Source: Galeruca laticollis
Taxonomy: Eukaryota; Arthropoda; Insecta; Coleoptera; Chrysomelidae
Direction: 5' to 3'
Assembly: GCA_963921935.1 (NCBI GenBank)
Contig: OY998179.1
Location: 59,130,222-59,194,221, forward strand
DNA: 64,000 bases
Shown: one piece after another, positions 1 to 11,699 of the stretch
How positions within the stretch are numbered: the first letter of the stretch is position 1
How the letters are laid out: each line of letters opens with the position of its first letter
Program-made: the position numbers and the translations under genes
The notes under the pieces: model-generated
The model's database searches: none
What the model was told of the DNA's origin: nothing
Seen by the model: the letters and a program-made list of their open reading frames with translations, nothing else

Positions 1-1575
1 ATTGGAAACCATCGATGAGCAGTTAGAAACAACAATGGAAGAAGAATGTTGGATTTAAGTCTGATAAACAATTTGGTCATTACCAACACATTTTTGCTCA
101 CAACGATATACATAAATACACGTGGGCAGATAAAACTAGATATGAAGAATCGATAATCGATTACGTAGTCGTACAAAGCATATAAAGGAAAACACTAATA
201 GACACAAAAGTAAGAAGAGAACCAGAATTTGGTAGTGATTACTTTGTAGTAGCTCCATCAAATCATATACATTACGAGATAAATAAACTGCAAAAAAAAC
301 GAACAAGAGATGAGTAATAGACTGGAAATCCAAAATAAACAAACAAGCAAAGAAATTATAGAAAACAACTGGAATTACTTTAAGTATATCTTCTAGAAAT
401 TGCAAGAGGCGTAAGTGGCATAAATAAAGAAGATAGCAGACAACAAACACCCTGGTGAATGGGGGAAATTAAAAACCAAATAAGGTCAAAGAAAAAGCAT
501 TAGAAGATGAGAAAAGTATTTAGCGAACAGAATAGGAGAAAACTATGAAAATTACAGAACAGAAGGGAAGAGAACAAATGCATTATTAATAGCCTCTATA
601 AGTAATCAATGGGAAAAATTCGGGGAAAAAATGGAAAGGCTTGCACAGGGAATCAAAAATTATTTTACCGAATTCTAAAGTTATTACGAACAGAAAAAAA
701 GCAAAATACGCAATTTATAAAAAGCAAAAATCGGGAAGTATTAACAGAAGAAAGAGAAGTTATGGGGAGCTTGAGAGAATATTACCAGGATCTTCTCAAC
801 AACCCGCAGGAACTGGAGGAACACGTAGAGGACGACGACGGAGTTAAAGCCGACATTAACAAAACAACAGATGAAGAAAAATTAGAAAAAGTTGTCAAGG
901 AACTAAAACATGGAAAAGCATCCAGGTCCCAAAAATTAAAGCAGAAATGATCAAGAGCATGGGTCAGAAAGGAAGAGATACATTGTTGCATATTTACAAC
1001 AGAGTATGGGAAGGAAAAAACCTTGCCAATGGATTGGGAGAAAGCAATAATAATACCCATCTTCTAAAAACGAGGCCACAAGGACTGCAATAACTACCGA
1101 GGTATCACACTACTAAGTACATCCATGAAAATACTGGAAAGGTAGAAAAGATGGAAAAAAGAATCAGAGAGAACACTGGAGGAAAACCAGAGGGGATTCA
1201 TAAATAACAGAAGTACACAGGACCATGTCTCCACAATGAAACAGATCACTGAAAAAGCACTTAAAGAAAAAGGAACATTTTTATGGCACTTTTCGACTTG
1301 GATAAAGCCTTTGGTGCAGATCCAAGATATAAATTATGGAAAATTATTACGGATATAGGAATAGATAGTAGAATTATAAACTTAACATCGAAATTTTATG
1401 AGGACAATGAAAACGCAATTATAAAGAAAAACATGAGATCACAAGCATTCACAAGTACAAGACTAAGACAAGGAGGCAGCTTAAGCCACTTATTGTGGGG
1501 GGATGATATAATAAAGAAATTTAAGCCGCTATCACAAAATGATTGCGTAGGATACAATTGCAAAAAGTAAATATA
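1..1575 (+). mobile_element. Degraded LINE copy (plus), linker and RT N-terminal half
   Basis: Non-LTR retrotransposon remnant of the endonuclease-RT type common in insects (RTE/L1/Jockey-like; exact clade not assigned). Frame 609-950 holds the pre-RT linker, with acidic ELEEHVEDDDGVKADINKT and VVKELKHGKAS (the block that normally precedes GPD). Frame 1283-1570 holds RT block A (FDLDKAFGADPRYKLW) and RLRQGGSLSHLL (block B region). Frames are broken by many stops and shifts, so nothing functional is encoded. Bases 1-1108 are repeated in inverted orientation at 1582-2752. The left end lies outside the window. What I see is the pair of RT blocks; the clade is inference. Confidence 0.75.
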
Positions 1576-1581
1576 ACTGAA

Positions 1582-2752
1582 GGTGATACCTCGGTAGTTA
1601 TTGCAGTCCTTTTTAGAAGATGGGTATTATTACTGCTTTCTCCCAATCGATTGGCAAGGTTTTTTCTTCTCATACTCTGTTGTAAATTTGCAGCAATGTA
1701 TCTATTTCTTTCTGACCCATGCTCTTTATCATTTCTGTTTCAATTTTTGGGACCTGGGTGCTTTTCCATGTTTTAGTTCCTTTACAACTTTTTCTAGTTT
1801 TTCTTTATCTGTTGTTTTGTTAATGTCGGCTTTAACTCCGTCATCTTTCTCTACGTGTTCCTCCAGTTCCTGCCGGTCGTTGAGAAGATCCTTGTAATAC
1901 TCTCACCATCTCTCCATAATTTCTATTTCTTCTGTTAATATTTCCCGGTTTTTGCTTTTTATAAATTGTGTATTTTGCTTTTTTTCTGTTCGTAACAACT
2001 TTAGCACTCGGTGAAATACTTTTTGATTCCCTGTGCAAGCCTTTCCATTTTTTCCCCGAATTTTTCCCATTGATTACTTTTAGAGGCGGCTGTTAATAAT
2101 TCATCTGTTCTGTAATTTTTATAGATTTCATTTGTTCTCTTCCCTTCTGTTCTGTAATTTTCATAGATTTCAGTTGGTCTCTTCTCTTCTGTTTTGTAAT
2201 TTTCATAGATTTCTCCTGTTCTGTTCGCTAGATACTTTTCTCATTTTCTTATGCTTTTTCTTTGACCTTATTTGGTTTTTAATTTCCCGCATCCACCAAG
2301 GTGTTTGTTGTCTGCTATTATCTTTCTTAATTATACCACTCACGTCTCCTGCAATTTCTAGAAGATATATTAAAAGTAATTCCAGTTGTCTTCTATACTT
2401 TCTTTGCTTGTTTGTTTATTTTGGATTTCCAGTCTATTACTCATCTCTTGTTCGTATTTGTTGCAGTTTCTTTAACTCTTAATGTATATGATTTGATTGA
2501 GCTACTACAAACTGATCACTACCAATTTCTGGTCCTGTTCTTACTTTTGTGTCTATTAGTGTTTTCCTGTATATGCTTTGTACGACTACGTAATCGATTA
2601 TTGATTTTTCATATCTAGTTTTATCTTTCCTTGTGTACTTATGTATATCTTCGCGTGCAAAAATGTGTTGGTAATGCCAAATTATTTATAAAACAAAAAT
2701 TCAACATTCTTCTTCCATTGTTGTTTCTAACTACTCCTCGATGGTTTCCAAT
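1582..2752 (-). mobile_element. Degraded LINE copy (minus), inverted partner of 1-1108
   Basis: Reverse-complement copy of the same LINE. The 1583-1600 sequence is the inverse of about 1108-1091, and the block ending near 2752 mirrors the first bases of the window. An 11-bp gap near 1613 and scattered substitutions separate the arms. A minus-strand frame at 1841-2038 matches the plus frame at 641-847 with about 15 replacements, so this is a separately decayed copy. No RT core is kept on this side. The two copies converge and form a palindrome-like arrangement with a ~470-bp spacer (1109-1581). Confidence 0.75.
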
Positions 2753-3225
2753 TATTCTTTCGTATTTGTCATCTCTTATTAGGTTTTATCATAGCCTGGA
2801 AGCCTGCCAAGCAGAGCATGGAGGACACTTTCAACAACTGCTACGTTAATTCACCCGTCGAGAGCACTAAAAAAGTATTTGTAACATTTTTGTTGTTAAA
2901 ACAATTTTTCCAATTACCCTATAACCACATGATTAAAGGAAAAGAGAAGGGTACGGTAATATTTCATGAGCTTTTCAATGAACCCACATACGACATACCT
3001 TTGCATTTGAAAACAGTTAGGTAGGGTTGCAGCTTAAGGGTTGAAGAAAAAAAAATTATTAGCAACGAATACGTCCAATTTAAAATCAATTCACTTGTTT
3101 CAGCGTCAATAGTTAGTAAGTTATTGCTGGAGCAGTTAATATTTTTATTCCGGACTTTCGCGCAACTTTGTATTTAATAAATGTGATTTTAGTTGTTCGC
3201 GTTTATTTATACCATTTATCGAAAA
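2753..3225. other. No gene recognised
   Basis: AT-rich sequence between the LINE pair and the PLE cluster. A 68-codon plus frame (2818-3024) has no family features I recognise and is probably chance. Confidence 0.5.
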
Positions 3226-3291
3226 CATAACTGTTTTAACTGAAACTAACTGTTTCTAGATAATTCCACAATATTAATAAAATTCTAAGAA

Positions 3292-3333
3292 ATTTGACAA
3301 TTGTTTCGATACTAAATATCATCGTCAGAATGA
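3292..3333 (-). ncRNA. Hammerhead-like motif in PLE terminal repeat
   Basis: On the minus strand: CTGACGA (fits CUGANGA), a short hairpin with GATA/TATC arms, then GAAA, then CAATTGTC, which gives a one- to two-base-pair helix III and a TC cleavage context. PLEs are known to carry minimal type I hammerhead ribozymes in their pLTRs. Helix I is weak here. Three other copies in this window keep the hairpin (8226, 34253, 63114). Confidence 0.45.
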
Positions 3334-3590
3334 CAGAAGCTACATTTCAGTTGATGCCTACCTGATGTTCAATCATTGTTTTTGGCTAGACCAAGAAGTG
3401 ACGAACCTTGTGATTGACTTAATACATATAAATAGAAAAAAGAAGAGGATATGATATTACAAATATCGAAGTTTAGATATTATCAGCCCTATGGGAATAT
3501 CCTGAATATCTTTTTTCCCATCTAAGATCAGTATAACTGTGTAATGATATAGAAAACCACGAAAAATGTATCTGCTGATCTTTACAATTA

Positions 3591-3974
3591 TCACTTAAGA
3601 AGACAGTTTAAAAGTGGAGAACTCCCTAGACTTAACTGTTCATTGACAACTCCATATTGTGGTTTTCTTAAATGTCTTCTAATTTCCAATTCTTCAAGGA
3701 AATCCAGTTTTTGTTTCTTTTCACAAATATGCAGCACTTCCAGTTTTGTGTTAGGTGTCAATGAATGATTGGTGTCAAGTAGATGTTTTACGTAGTGGGA
3801 TTTATCTGGTTGTTTTAATCTGTATGCTCGTAAGTATTCACTGTATCGGATTTTAAAATTTCTAAGGGTTTGACCCAAATAGACAGCATTATATTCTGGA
3901 CATTTTAGTTTATATATACCAGACTTCTTTAATGGGGATATTTTTGTTTTTGCATTTAACAAATCTGTACCCAC
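3591..3974 (-). pseudogene. PLE GIY-YIG endonuclease domain fragment
   Basis: 127 codons ending at the natural C-terminus of PLE family 1. Residues about 17-36 read SGIYKLKCPEYNAVYLGQTL, matching the PLE GIY-YIG core (GIY, then Y-L-G for YIG). The helix with RYSEYLRAYRLKQPDKSHYVKHLLDTNHS and the KLDFLEELEIRRHL tail follow. In related copies the second residue of the CPEC pair is C; here it is Y, so the Cys pair linked with the domain in PLEs is broken. The domain would nick target DNA during retrotransposition. The RT part is absent, so the fragment is dead. Confidence 0.8.
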
Positions 3975-4069
3975 ATTACTTTCGGCTTTAAAAGAAATTG
4001 TTGTATTCGTTGCTAAAGATATTATCTTTGAAATATTATTGGGAATATTATTTGCATACGTGATAGATT

Positions 4070-4640
4070 AAAAAATTGTATTCCTTTAGTTTGTTTAAAA
4101 CAGAAAGTAATGTGAGTACAGAATTGTTAAATGTGAAAACCAACATATCCTCATTAAAGGAGTCTGGTATATATAAACTCAAATATCCAGAATGTAATGC
4201 TGCCTATTTGGGTCAAGCCCTTAGAAATTTTGAAATCATATACAGTGAAGACTTACGAGCATACAGATTAATATAACCAGGTAAATCCCATTACACAAAA
4301 CATCTACTTGACATCAAACATTCATTGACACCTAACACAGACTTAGAAGTACTACATATTTGTGATATGAAACAAGAACTGGATTTCCTTGAAGAATTGG
4401 AAATTAGAAGACACTCAAGAAACCCACAACACCCACTTTTAAAGTGTCTCCTTGAGTGATAATTGTAAAGATCAACAGATATAGTTTCCCTGGTTTTCTA
4501 TATCATTGCACAGTTATACGAAATGGGAAAAAATGATATCCACGATATCCACATGGCGCTAATAATATCTAAGGATTGAAATTCGCAATATCATATCTAC
4601 TTTTTTGTCCTAATAATATATATTAAGTCAATTAGTTAGA
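4070..4640 (+). mobile_element. PLE family 1, truncated tandem fragment
   Basis: Plus-strand copy of the GIY-YIG C-terminal part: 4136-4276 encodes SGIYKLKYPECNAAYLGQAL, then stops; coding similarity continues in other frames to the CLLE stop at about 4459. The 3' region follows to about 4640. It lies directly upstream of a longer copy in the same direction, the head-to-tail partial tandem that PLEs often form. Non-functional. Confidence 0.7.
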
Positions 4641-5788
4641 AACTGGATTTTCACGATAGTACCTCGTTTAGAATATTTTACCGTTCTATACAATGCACTA
4701 TACCAATTTCAAAGAATGGAAAATATCCCCAAAACTACTTCAGAGTGAGCAAGAATTCGAAAAACAAAAAAAGCACAAATATCTAATTTGAAAAAGAAGC
4801 TGAATTTCAAGCAATGTCAAAGAAACACAAAGCTCAATACCAAAATACAGGTTGTGACGAAGATGTAGGTAGTAACAAGTTATATAAATATAAAATGCCA
4901 TACTAAAATTTCTCAAGCACAAAAAGCTATAAAATGTGCTCAACGAGTATGGCTCAAGGACGAAAGTAAAAAATGGTTTAAAATAAGAGACCACTTAGAC
5001 AATAATATAAAAGTTGTACATTCTGAACGCACGTTCCAACTACATCCAGTAGAATTTGACTGTTTAGATGACAAAGCCAGAGAAAGTGTATGCAGGTTAA
5101 CGCACAAGAAATTTAAGTAACAAGAACAAAAACTACAGAAACTTGAACACGCACTACATAGAATTCAATACTCTAATCATTAGGAAACTGTAAGTACTTA
5201 CATACCTACACACTTTGCACCACGATATGAAAACCGTTCAGACACTAATTTTACAGATAGTGAAATAGAATTTTTGAATATAGGTTTGAAGTACAGCATA
5301 CCAGCAAAATTTACTAATAATATTAACCAAATAATAGCTACAGAATCTTAAATAGCTTTGAAATCTAATTCAAACAGTTTTCTTTATGAGAAATTGAAAA
5401 TTGCCAATCTAATCAAAAATATTGAACCGTCAAAGGTTAAACGTCAAACAAAAAATGACATTACGGTTTAAATTCAATCAAATAGAAAGTAGGAAATAAT
5501 AACCTAACAATTACAAGGGGAACGCCACTGTCATATTGACAACTAATGCTTATAATTCAATAATATATAACTTTATAGAATCTAGCGATGTACAAGTTCA
5601 TAGAGTAGATCCAAAAAAAGTTTCCTAATATTGTAAGAGGTATTGTTAATAATTCAAATTATCTTTTAAGTGATTAATAAAAATCCTCATTCTCCACAAT
5701 TATATGGAACCGTTAAATTACACAAAATAACGAAACCAATTAGACCTGTGGTTTCTTATGTTAATACTCCTAATAATAGATTAGCAAA

Positions 5789-6571
5789 TTAACCTTTGAC
5801 TGGTAACGCGCGGTCCCTGAGACCGAGGAAAATTTGTTTCTCGTTTTAAAACGCAACGCGTCTCTTTCTCGCTGTGCGTCGCCAGGTACCTTTTACCCTT
5901 ATCCTTGGCCACATCGTTTTCTGTGTAGTGCGTATCGTTTTTCTGCTTTGCAAAGTCGCGGTGTGAGGCACCGACGATACCAAACTCGTATTTTTTTGGG
6001 GTAACCATTAAATGCTTTTTATTTCATTTTTGCTTATAAAATTACATTTTAGTTTCTACTAATGGACTGTGTCTTACGAAAAAGAGCAGGAGGCATTGCA
6101 AAAATTATTTGATGAGGTTCCAACTGATTCCGAGGCCGGCGAACCAGAAGATGATAATGTAAGTTCTTGTGTTGATAGGTGTATAAGTTTGTGTTAGTTT
6201 GGTTTAAATGTTCATTTATCTATGGACACCTGAGGGAAAATATTGAAGTAATTATGTTATTTTGTTCATCAGTTAAGAGTTTTAGCATTCGTTTTTGTAT
6301 TATGAAGTATATTTTATTTTTTTTCAATTTTTAAATATAAGGTTACCAAAAATTCAATTGATTATTTATTATTAAGATTTTTATTATAAAAATAACGGAA
6401 AATACATCATAGCATATTTTAAAGCATCGGAACTATTACAGGGCCAACAAATAAGATATATTTTTCTTAATGAAAAAAAAGAGACGTAAAAAAATCGGAT
6501 CTAAAATTGGTCTCATAGACCGACGTTACCAATTATGTACCAATTTAACCACGTTACCCACGAAAGGTTAA
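5789..6571 (+). mobile_element. piggyBac-like element remnant with TTAA ends
   Basis: TTAA at 5789-5792 and at 6568-6571 bracket 775 bp whose ends are inverted: CCTTTGACTGGTAACG at the left, and CCTTTCGTGGGTAACG when the right is read in reverse. A second shared block (GGTAACG, then CGGTC and TGAGACC) lies near the left tip and about 30 bp inside the right tip. TTAA duplication is the piggyBac signature. The interior has one coding scrap at the left (next feature) and otherwise AT-rich DNA, so it cannot encode a transposase. Confidence 0.75.
6062..6158 (+). pseudogene. piggyBac-type transposase first-exon remnant
   Basis: A short plus-strand stretch reads EALQKLFDEVPTDSEAGEPE followed by DDN and a consensus splice donor GTAAGT at 6159. 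This acidic leader resembles the N-terminus of piggyBac-family transposases. The ATG at 6062 is one frame off, so a one-base change near the start has broken it. The catalytic domain is missing. Family assignment rests on the leader plus the TTAA ends. Confidence 0.5.
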
Positions 6572-6600
6572 TAATTACGGATATACATCTGAATACTCAG

Positions 6601-7300
6601 TTAAAAATTCAATAGAACTAATCAAAAAATTAAAAGCATTCAACTTGCAAGATGGCTATAAACTCATTTCATCTGATGTTTCCAATATGTTCCCTAAAAT
6701 TCCTCGTAAGGAATGTCTAACACTTGTAAGAAAATTACGAGACGATAAAAATATTAATCCAGGAATAATATCAATATACTTGATTTATTTGATGTATGTA
6801 TTAATCAGAATTATTTCACTTTTGACAATAAGATATATATTCAAAATGGAGGTTAACCAATGGGTAGCCCTATATCACCAATTTTGGCAAACATTTTTAT
6901 GGACAGTTTAGAAAGAAAAATCTTTGAAAATAATGTTTCAAAAAATGTTTTATTTTGGTATAGATATGTGGATGACATATTGACTCGTTTTATGGGTAGT
7001 GGACGACAATTAGATATATTTTTAACCCATATTCTTAATTTACACCGAAAAATTAAATTCACATTGGAAGTTGAAGATAATAACTCAATCAATTTTCTTG
7101 ATTTAAAAATTCAAAGAGTTAATAATGTAGTTGATTATTCAATTTTCAGGAAGCCAACACACAATGATGTGGCTATTCCATATAGTTCCAATCATCCCAT
7201 ATCACATCAATTGGCGGCATATAATTCAACGGTACATAGAGCATTCTCAGTTCCCATGAACAAATGTATTTTTGGTAAAGAAGTTAATACAATTAAATAA
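6601..7300 (+). pseudogene. PLE family 1 reverse-transcriptase core, broken
   Basis: Frame 6645-6911 carries RT motif A (LISSDVSNMFPKIP, catalytic D) and is out of frame by its end. Frame 6860-7300 carries motif B (GSPISPILANIFMDSLE) and motif C (WYRYVDDILT, the two catalytic Asp of YVDD), then INFLDLKI and the thumb region up to a stop at 7298. The frameshift between the two frames near 6850 and the upstream insertion make the protein non-functional. The motif set and order are those of Penelope-type RT, which is related to telomerase RT. Confidence 0.8.
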
Positions 7301-7439
7301 ATAGCAACATCCAACGGTTATCCATTACATATGATAAATAAACTAATTAATGAAAAAGAGGAAAAGTAGCATTACAACTAATATTTCCTAAACAAACTAA
7401 AGAAATAAAAAGTTATCAATTCATCACACATGCAGGAAA

Positions 7440-7860
7440 TATTTCTAATAATATTTCAAAGATTATATCTTTAGCAACAAATACAACAATTTATTCTAAA
7501 ACAGAAAGTAACGTGAGTAAAAAATTGTTAAATGTAGAAACAAAAATATCCCCATTAAAGAAGTCTGGTATATATAAACTTGAATGTCCAGAATGTAATG
7601 CTGTCTATTTGGGTCAAACCCTTAGAAATTTTGGAATCCGATACCGTGAATAAATACGAGCATATACATTAAAACAACCAGATAAATTTCACTACGCAAA
7701 ACATCTACTTGACACCAAACATTCATTGACACCTAACACAGAACTAGAAGTACTACATATTTGTGATATGAAACAAGAACTGGATTTCCTTGAAGAATTG
7801 GAAATTAGAAGACACTTAAGAAACCCACAACACCCACTTTTAAAGTGTCTCCTTGAGTGA
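7440..7860 (+). pseudogene. PLE family 1 GIY-YIG domain, broken
   Basis: Reads KKSGIYKLECPECNAVYLGQ with the Cys pair intact (unlike the 3591 copy), then LRNFGIRYRE and a premature stop at about 7650. It continues with AKHLLDTKHSLTPNTELEVL and LDFLEELEIRRHLRNPQHP to a stop at about 7858. Dead because of internal stops and separation from the RT. Confidence 0.7.
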
Positions 7861-8225
7861 TAATTGTAAAGATCAGCAGATATAGTTTCCCTGGTTTTCT
7901 ATATCATTGCACAGTTATACGAAATGGGATGAGAAGCAGGAATGACTTTCCTCGAAGAATTAGAAATCAGAAGATACTTAAGAAACCCACAATATCAATG
8001 CTAATGAACAGATCATTGCACAGTTATACTGATCTTAATTGGAAAAAGATATTCAGGGTAACCCCATAGGGCTAATAATATCTAAGCTTTAATATTTGTA
8101 ATATCATATCTCCTCATTTTTTCTATCAACATATATTAAGTCAATCACTAGGTAGGTCACTTCTTGGTCTAGCCAAAAATAATTATTAAACACCAGGTAG
8201 GCATCAACTGAAATGTAACTTCTGT

Positions 8226-8266
8226 CATTCTGACGATGATATTTAATATCGAATCAATTGTCAAAT
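8226..8266 (+). ncRNA. Hammerhead-like motif, decayed copy
   Basis: CTGACGA at 8230-8236, hairpin with GATA/TATC arms, then GAAT instead of GAAA, followed by CAATTGTC. Same position in the terminal repeat as the 3292 motif. The core substitution would be expected to abolish cleavage. Confidence 0.35.
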
Positions 8267-8390
8267 TTCTTAGAATGCTTATCTTTTTATTCAACATATT
8301 GTGGAATTATTTAGAAAGAGTGCGTTTCATTTAAAAACAGTAATATGAGTAGATTCCACGAAGTAAGGGTCGAGACAGTTAACTTCATAC

Positions 8391-10284
8391 TTATTGTGAC
8401 TTCAGTTGGAATGGACTATAATTTGTCGTTCACAAAGCATGTCACATGAATGATTTTTTCTAATAATAATAATCGCGTTCGTAATACATATGATTAATAG
8501 CAAACTGGATTGTTATTTCTGCATGAAGTTTTCAAAGCATTGCAAAAAACTGGTATTTCCACTATTTCCTTTTATAAAATCAATATTGGGCTATCTCTAG
8601 ATCATTATTACAATAATTATTATAACGTTACTGTTGTAAATATAGTATGAAGGACGTTTGCGTTTACTTGTAGTCTATTTACGAAATACATATTCCTATT
8701 TTCGCCAGTGACACTAACACTATTTTGATAACTATGGGGTCCATTCGCCTAATTATTAGTTTTCATTTGGAATTAATATAATTATAACTATTTTCCGTGA
8801 ACTACGCAAATATAACCACATGCCGCTATTTCTATTTTTAGACATAGAAAGTAAAACCCGAGGCAATATCATATCAATGATCAAACAAGTGGTGAAGCTG
8901 CTGCAATGTGTTGAGTCTTGAGCAAGGTAAGGATGCGGGCGAAAGAGAGATAATATCCTGCAAGAATATAAAGTTCAGGCGGGATAATAACCAAAATTAC
9001 AGGGGCTTGCGCGAGTTCTTGGCGCGAACTCTCGTTGATCAATAGGGACACCGATGTCCCGGTCTCGAATCTCGAGTGCCACTGCAGTAAGTACAGAGAT
9101 GGGAATAGGATTTTTAGGATACAGGCGTTACTTTTATTGTTACGTTATATTTGGAAAATTTCGATACACAAAATATTGAATTGAAACAAATAATAAAATA
9201 GTAAATGAATCATCGTATTTTTATTTCTTCACGGAATAATGCACCGTTTGTATTCCCCTTTTAATGAGAAACGGACAGTTGTTTCAATACATTTTTACAA
9301 TGCAAAAGGTTAAATGGAAAATTTATGGGATATAAGAAGTGTAGTCAAAAATTGTTGCACTATCCTCAGTAGATAGGGTTGATTGGACGTGATTGAACAC
9401 ATTCCCACTAATTTCGATTCTGTGGTATGAGCAAAGCAAGGGTATTAAACGGTCTATCGAAGTTCAAAATTTGGAAGCATGCGAGATAAAATTCTTTATA
9501 AGGGAAGATAAACCAATTTAAAGAACGGTCAAATTTCTTTTATGAATTCTAGAAAGTTTTTTGAACTACAAAATAATACTACGAATTCCAAGGAAACTTG
9601 AAATTGTTTTAACGGCACACATGATATTCTTATTAGAATAATTATCTTCACTTCACAAATAATGTTAGCAAAAATAAAAGCATATATACATAGTTTTTGT
9701 AATTATATAGAATTAAAATAAATGAACAATATACTTGCATATAAATAAATGATGGACGTATACCCCACAAAGTTAAAAGGAAAACTGCACAAGGTGTATT
9801 CTTACTTATTTTTATATTTAAAATAAAGTATTATAAGGAAGAGTTATTTTAGTTTTGTTTTTTTAGCATACCTAGCACACCAAGAATAATACTCAAATTA
9901 AGTACAATGGTTAGAATATCGATAATAATTAATAATGGTGAGGAATCTAATTTGTGTCCTTACTTGGATCTATCAAATCTCTAATAGGTATATATACTTA
10001 AAGAGTTAATTCCAAATTTAATCTTGGAAAGTAGTGCATTAAATAATCTTGTTACTTGATGAAAATGGCTCCTTTGAATAACTGTTTTCTCAGAAAATTA
10101 AGTTTTTAGGTTTAAATTTACTTTATATCTAGTGGAGTGTTTATGGCATAAATAGTCATAATCATTGGAATATTTATATTTAAAGGTAACCGTTCTTATA
10201 TAAAATATTTGTCTAGCGTCACTATAAAGAGCATACGAAGAGTGTATTTTTATTTTTTAAATATTTATATATGATATTCCATTA
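8391..10284. other. No gene recognised
   Basis: AT-rich, no credible coding frame. A locally GC-richer patch at 8925-9090 contains a small hairpin (GAGTTC, seven-base loop, GAACTC near 9012-9030) with no family I recognise. Confidence 0.45.
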
Positions 10285-10495
10285 TCTTCTCCTTAAAGTG
10301 TCAAGCAAATTCCTGCGTAGGCGACCGTCTATTTACATCCTGTCAGATTTCTCTATTTAGAGAAGCATTCTGGAGAGACATAAAGTCGTGTAATCCTGTC
10401 CATTGTCGAATGTTCCTGAGCCATGAAAGTTTTTTTCTTCCTATTCCCCTTCTTCCTTCGATTTTTCCTTGGAGGATATTCCATTATGGTATTGG
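10285..10495 (-). pseudogene. LINE C-terminal remnant
   Basis: Read on the minus strand this gives ILQGKIEGRRGIGRKKLSWL followed by RNIRQWTGL and then decayed sequence. That is the C-terminal tail seen after the RT in many insect endonuclease-type LINEs (GRKKxSWLRNIRxWTG). It is short, with stops downstream, and no RT remains. Confidence 0.55.
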
Positions 10496-10639
10496 GAAAA
10501 ATTTGGATTTCTTCAAAAAAGAAGCGAGAAAAGAATTTTTGTAGTTATCCAATATTATATTGTTTGCAATAACGTTTAATGGCAATGAAGAATTGTCATA
10601 TATTCCTCATGGTAACATGAGCTGATAAATCATTCAAAT

Positions 10640-10692
10640 TAAATTTACTGTTTCTAAATAGTTAAGGGTCGAGACAGTTAGTTATTTAAGGA
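10640..10692 (+). repeat. Short PLE family 1 terminal fragment
   Basis: The stretch ending GGGTCGAGACAGTTAG matches the extreme end of the PLE copies at about 8365-8380 and 63247-63262, preceded by the CTGTTTCTAAATAG-like segment. It marks an extra PLE end here without coding sequence. Confidence 0.45.
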
Positions 10693-10789
10693 TACTATCG
10701 TGATAAATTAAACCAATTTTAGTGCGAATCAGGTGAAAGTCCATGGAACTGAATCTTTTACATGATTATATTGAAAGGAAGCTATTAAC

Positions 10790-11580
10790 ATTTCTGAGTA
10801 TGTTTTTGCGGATGATTTAGTTACCTTATCAAAAAACAATAATGATCTACAGCATAATTTATTAGCATGGAAACAGTCGCTAAAAATTCGAAATATTCAT
10901 ATAAACATAGAAAAAGTTAAAGTGATGCAGATAGGAAAATAAGATTGAAGCTTAAAAAAATAGAAGGAACTGAACTAAGAAAACCTAATAGTTTTAGATA
11001 TTTGGGAATACAAATACAAAGTATCAGGAAACAAAAAACAAAAATAAACGAAATGATAAGTACACCGCAGTAAAAGTATACTATAGTGTAAATAAAAATT
11101 TCCTGATTAGGAAAGAGGTATCCAAACAGACGAAGCTAAAGATTTATAAAACGATATACTGTCCAATTCTAATATACGGTAATGAAAGCTGGGTTCTTAC
11201 AAAATTACTCAAGAGCAAAAGTACTAATGCAAAGTGAAAAGAGTAATAAGAAGAGATAAAATAAGAAATGAAGTCATAAGGGAATAATTGAAAGTCGAAC
11301 CGATAATGAAGAATATATAGAGGCAACAGTTGTAGTGGTTTGGACATGTTACCGCAATGGAAAATGATGTACCTGTCATGAAGATATGGCACTCCAGAAC
11401 AACCAAGAGAAGACACATGGGACGGCCAAGTCAAACAAGGATCAATGCAGTTGCAAAACTTCTAGGGAAGAGGAATATTACGTGAACTGGAGCAACTGCA
11501 ACGGCTCGAAGCAAAAAGGAATGGGCCAAATTGGTGTATGAAAAGTAAAAAGCTACCCTGATGCCCGTAGGGGTAAACCA
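10790..11580 (+). pseudogene. LINE RT C-terminal half, heavily decayed
   Basis: Plus-strand reading gives VFADDLVTLSKNNNDLQHNL (RT block C, FADD type), NIHINIEKVKVMQIG, FRYLGIQIQS (the xxYLG block) and, after several stops, a region matching the thumb segment (LYGNESWVLTK-like) and the C-terminal RRxxMGRPSQT tail near 11411. This order is that of RTE/Jockey-type LINEs. Frames are broken throughout. Confidence 0.65.
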
Positions 11581-11699
11581 GAGATAAGATTATGTGTGTA
11601 TATTGAAAGTTTTCTGACTCTTATAGACAACTGCTGTCTTTTTCCACCGCATTTATAACAATATTTCAAAAACTCAAATATCAACCCCTCATTTATATA

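Larger units (their letters stand above)
3230..4066 (-). mobile_element. Penelope-like element family 1, inverted 3' fragment
   Basis: Minus-strand 3' end of a PLE: GIY-YIG endonuclease frame (3591-3974), 3' untranslated part and terminal repeat down to about 3230. The terminal sequence (3240-3480) recurs at 8100-8390, 34180-34568 and 62940-63260, which defines the pLTR of this family. The fragment is 5'-truncated near 4066, where it meets a plus-strand fragment of the same family head-to-head. Inverted, truncated upstream copies are a known habit of Penelope-like elements. Confidence 0.8.
4641..8390 (+). mobile_element. PLE family 1, longer copy, interrupted by piggyBac-like element
   Basis: Contains a stop-ridden N-terminal coding region (about 4670-5790; near 5690 a PRLYG-like PQLYGTVKLHK block and RPVVSYVNTPNN mark the RT N-terminal motifs), the RT core (6601-7300), the GIY-YIG domain (7440-7860) and the 3' terminal repeat (8100-8390, ending near GTCGAGACAG). 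The RT is split by the DNA element at 5793-6567. Within the tail, 7930-8060 repeats part of the C-terminal coding sequence, a small internal duplication. Inactive. Confidence 0.8.

Noticed and set aside
5781..6008. 75-codon minus frame within the piggyBac-like element
   Set aside because: It overlaps the terminal inverted sequence, has no recognisable domain and lies opposite to the transposase exon scrap.
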